From the NCBI RefSeq assembly GCF_014323725.1, contig NZ_JABVED010000004.1, positions 1-64,000 of the forward strand: a stretch of 64,000 nucleotides of DNA, in the 5' to 3' direction. A program made the translations under genes and the position numbers. This document shows, piece by piece, positions 63,184 to 64,000 of this stretch; within the stretch, counting starts at the first letter, position 1, and every line of letters starts with the position of its first letter. A model generated the notes under the pieces. It searched no databases. It worked only from the letters and a program-made list of their open reading frames with translations, and was not told the origin of the DNA. The DNA comes from Actinokineospora xionganensis (GTDB lineage Bacteria > Actinomycetota > Actinomycetes > Mycobacteriales > Pseudonocardiaceae).

Positions 63184-64000
63184 TCAGCCGCGGGTGCGAC
63201 GCACCGCGCCCGCGCCACCGGCGAGGACAAGGACGAGCACAGCCAGCCCCCAGCGGCGCTTCTCCTCGGTCCGGCCGAGCCTGGTGTCCGCCCGCGGGAC
63301 CGCGGTCGCCGTCTTGTACGGCCGACGGCTGGGCGGTGAGCCCGCGGGTTGCCCCACGGCGGGGGCGCCGCTCGGCGGCGCCACCGGGCTCGGGGTGATC
63401 GTGGGGTTCACGGCGGGTCGCGCGGGCGGCGGTTGCTGCGCGGGCAGTGGCGGCACCGCTACCGGCGGCGGTGTCGGCCCGGGCCGGGCCCGTAGGCAGC
63501 CCGCCGCGTCGGTGTGGTCCGGGGACGCGGGGTTCACGACCGACTCGACCGCCGCGGGCGACCGCAGCGAGATCCGGAACCACACGCTCTGCCCACGCAC
63601 CTGCTCACCCAGGACGTAGAGCATCCCGTCGGGTCCCGTGACCGCCGCGCCGTAGCTGCGCCCGCCGCCCAGGCTCGGGGTGCCGACCTCGCGGACGTCG
63701 CCGTCCACCGGGTTGATCGTGACCAGCCTGCCCTGCGCGGCCACCCCGTGCAGCAGCCCGTCGGGGCCGAGGTCGAAGTCGTCGACGGTCTGGGAAAGTC
63801 CCGGCGAGCGCAGCGAAACCGTCGACACGACGGTGAGATATGTGCGGCTGGCGGGATCCACGTCCACCACGGACAGCGCCGAGCCGGACCGCAGATACCA
63901 GCGCGTACCCGACACCGCGCCCGCGGTGGCGCCGTGCGCCTGCCCCGGCGAGCGCAGCGGGCCGCGGTCGGTGACCTGCCCGTCCCGGCTGATCGTCACC
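63184..64000 (-). CDS. cell-surface propeller-like protein, C-terminal part
   Basis: The frame is open to the window edge, so the N-terminus is missing (at least 271 residues visible). Residues up to about 165 look like repeated propeller or DUF6923-type strands (VDDFDLGPDGLLHGVAAQGR, GRSYGAAVTGPDGMLYVLGE). A Pro-rich linker of about 70 residues follows, then a C-terminal anchor: hydrophobic WGLAVLVLVLAGGAGA and a basic RRTRG tail. This is a typical wall-spanning, membrane-anchored surface protein. Function unknown. Confidence 0.75.
   Translation of the reverse strand, partial: VTISRDGQVTDRGPLRSPGQAHGATAGAVSGTRWYLRSGSALSVVDVDPASRTYLTVVSTVSLRSPGLSQTVDDFDLGPDGLLHGVAAQGRLVTINPVDGDVREVGTPSLGGGRSYGAAVTGPDGMLYVLGEQVRGQSVWFRISLRSPAAVESVVNPASPDHTDAAGCLRARPGPTPPPVAVPPLPAQQPPPARPAVNPTITPSPVAPPSGAPAVGQPAGSPPSRRPYKTATAVPRADTRLGRTEEKRRWGLAVLVLVLAGGAGAVRRTRG

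Overview
The window is from a high-GC Gram-positive actinomycete. Nearly every gene has strongly G/C-biased third codon positions and GTG starts are common. Operons are packed with ATGA, GTGA or TGATG stop/start overlaps, and the gene content (CUT1 sugar transporters, ROK, GntR and IclR regulators, many secreted glycosidases) is that of a soil saprophyte. A pseudonocardial-type genome is my guess; the sequence does not prove the family.

Layout. 1-7.8 kb: the end of a maltodextrin-type ABC operon (binding-protein tail, two permeases) and a 1904-residue secreted amylopullulanase with two GH13 catalytic domains. 7.9-13.9 kb: a YjbR-type protein, an ABC-2 exporter divergent from a DesKR-type two-component pair, an XRE regulator with a frameshifted DUF2975 membrane protein, and a secreted lipase. 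13.9-18.7 kb: decayed tandem repeats, then a LolCDE/MacB-like ABC pair whose gene junction has been tandemly amplified into three chained mini-ORFs, and a second two-component pair. 18.8-27.9 kb: a sugar operon (ROK repressor read in frame into an ABC binding lipoprotein, two permeases, a TIM-barrel-like protein, a secreted GH20 hexosaminidase) followed by a GntR regulator.

28-52.9 kb is a sugar-acid locus. Secreted GH2 and beta-helix proteins, a LysR regulator and an M64 peptidase come first. A 12-gene minus-strand operon then diverges from a four-gene plus-strand operon headed by an IclR regulator. The minus operon encodes a CUT1 importer, a sugar dehydrogenase, lactonase, aldonate dehydratase, KDG-type kinase, KDPG-type aldolase, glucarate-type dehydratase and 5-dehydro-4-deoxyglucarate dehydratase. 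The plus operon adds uronate dehydrogenase, 2-oxoglutarate-semialdehyde dehydrogenase and the importer ATPase. Together they spell two routes: an aldonate route ending in pyruvate plus glyceraldehyde-3-phosphate, and an oxidative uronate/aldarate route ending in 2-oxoglutarate.

52.9-64 kb is accessory. It holds an Hsp20/MerR pair, an ABC-F ATPase, a minus-strand array of tRNA-like genes and a Tn554-type mobile element (tnpA-tnpB-tnpC plus a TIGR02391/Ymh-like cargo gene). I can delimit the element to about 5.2 kb: it has a 6-bp direct repeat (CGGATG) and imperfect inverted ends, and it splits a tRNA gene in the 3' strand of its anticodon-arm region. The two halves rejoin on paper into a 71-nt cloverleaf. 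A HAD-like protein, a small possible gene and the C-terminal part of a surface protein close the window.

All calls come from reading motifs and layout by eye; no database search was run.
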